DNA of 60,307 bases, from contig JAENYU010000026.1 of assembly GCA_016841625.1 (NCBI GenBank), forward strand, positions 1 to 60,307. Direction: 5' to 3'. The notes under the pieces were generated by a model. It worked only from the letters and a program-made list of their open reading frames with translations. It did no database searches and was not told where the DNA came from. Both the position numbers and the translations under genes were made by a program. Of this stretch, positions 60,253-60,307 are shown in pieces (position 1 is the stretch's first letter; each line of letters opens with the position of its first letter). The stretch is from Methanobacteriota archaeon. Its GTDB lineage: Archaea > Halobacteriota > Methanosarcinia > Methanosarcinales > Methanosarcinaceae.

Positions 60253-60307
60253 TTATTTGGGTGGCCAGTTCTTTTCCATCCAGCCGGGGATGCGGCCGGA
60301 GTCCATT
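60253..60307 (-). CDS. C-terminal end of an unidentified gene (partial)
   Basis: The minus-strand frame entering at the window edge reads MDSGRIPGWMEKNWPPK and stops at TAA (60,253-60,255). It is followed downstream by the hairpin at 60,200, typical of a real gene end. Eighteen codons are too few to identify the family, and the real gene extends beyond the window. Confidence 0.55.
   Translation of the reverse strand, partial: MDSGRIPGWMEKNWPPK

Overview
The window looks like the chromosome of a Methanosarcina-type methanogen. The evidence is an mtbC-mtbB pair (dimethylamine corrinoid protein and methyltransferase) whose mtbB has an in-frame amber codon exactly where pyrrolysine is expected, a heterodisulfide reductase HdrA fused to an MvhD domain beside an eight-cluster polyferredoxin, formylmethanofuran dehydrogenase subunits (fwdGBD), three FilR1-type (DUF1724) winged-helix regulators of the Msr kind, large AT-rich spacers full of short repeats, and archaeal TATA boxes. 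No replication origin genes and no CRISPR array were seen.

Layout. 1-2.8 kb: long noncoding direct repeats, an HNH endonuclease with a possible EVE-like front, and a frameshifted DUF4258/YgiT-type zinc-finger toxin-antitoxin pair. 2.9-6.1 kb: a 776-residue TPR protein and a SAM methyltransferase. 6.2-13.6 kb: a tightly overlapping minus-strand operon of four proteins: a secreted, membrane-anchored protein, a 1068-residue tubulin/FtsZ-like protein, a polytopic membrane GTPase, and a single-pass protein with an Asn/Ser-rich tail. This is the best candidate for an undescribed system. 14.4-17.6 kb: fwdGBD and a ferredoxin:thioredoxin reductase catalytic subunit. 18.7-22.5 kb: hdrA2 and polyferredoxin. 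22.6-25.6 kb: a PAS histidine kinase, a UspA protein and a DUF2284 metal-binding protein. 26.3-27.2 kb: an MNT/HEPN toxin-antitoxin pair flanked by diverged direct repeats. 27.8-30.0 kb: a small encapsulated-ferritin-like protein, a sorbosone dehydrogenase-like beta-propeller and an ATP10/thioredoxin-like protein. 30.3-33.8 kb: DNA polymerase IV, a NERD nuclease-like protein and a UPF0282 metallo-hydrolase. 33.8-37.4 kb: a FilR1 regulator, an HExxH protein and a PAS-only protein.

38.0-52.5 kb is a methylamine and regulation island. It holds a permease, mtbB and mtbC, then a divergent FilR1 regulator, a large dCache-HAMP-PAS histidine kinase and a single-domain response regulator. The regulator-kinase-receiver module is repeated at 49.5-51.5 kb with a decayed kinase, and a third receiver follows at 52.0 kb. 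A TnpB element (48.0-49.4 kb), an 88-bp MITE-like inverted repeat and several tandem repeats lie inside. 53-55.1 kb: a DnaJ-domain membrane protein and a two-domain PPK2-type polyphosphate phosphotransferase. 55.1-57.2 kb: a very AT-rich, essentially geneless stretch. 57.2-60.3 kb: a zinc-ribbon protein, two small winged-helix-like proteins, tRNA-Gln(CTG), an IS1182-type transposase remnant and the C-terminus of one more gene.

How they work together. mtbC/mtbB and the permease would feed dimethylamine methyl groups into methanogenesis, with the adjacent regulator and two-component modules as likely controllers. HdrA2/polyferredoxin and Fwd belong to the electron-transfer and C1-oxidation or reduction parts of the same metabolism, and both are partial sets here whose partners must be encoded elsewhere. 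Most coordinates come directly from reading frames, start-site context and motifs in the sequence. Functions are family-level inference without database searches.
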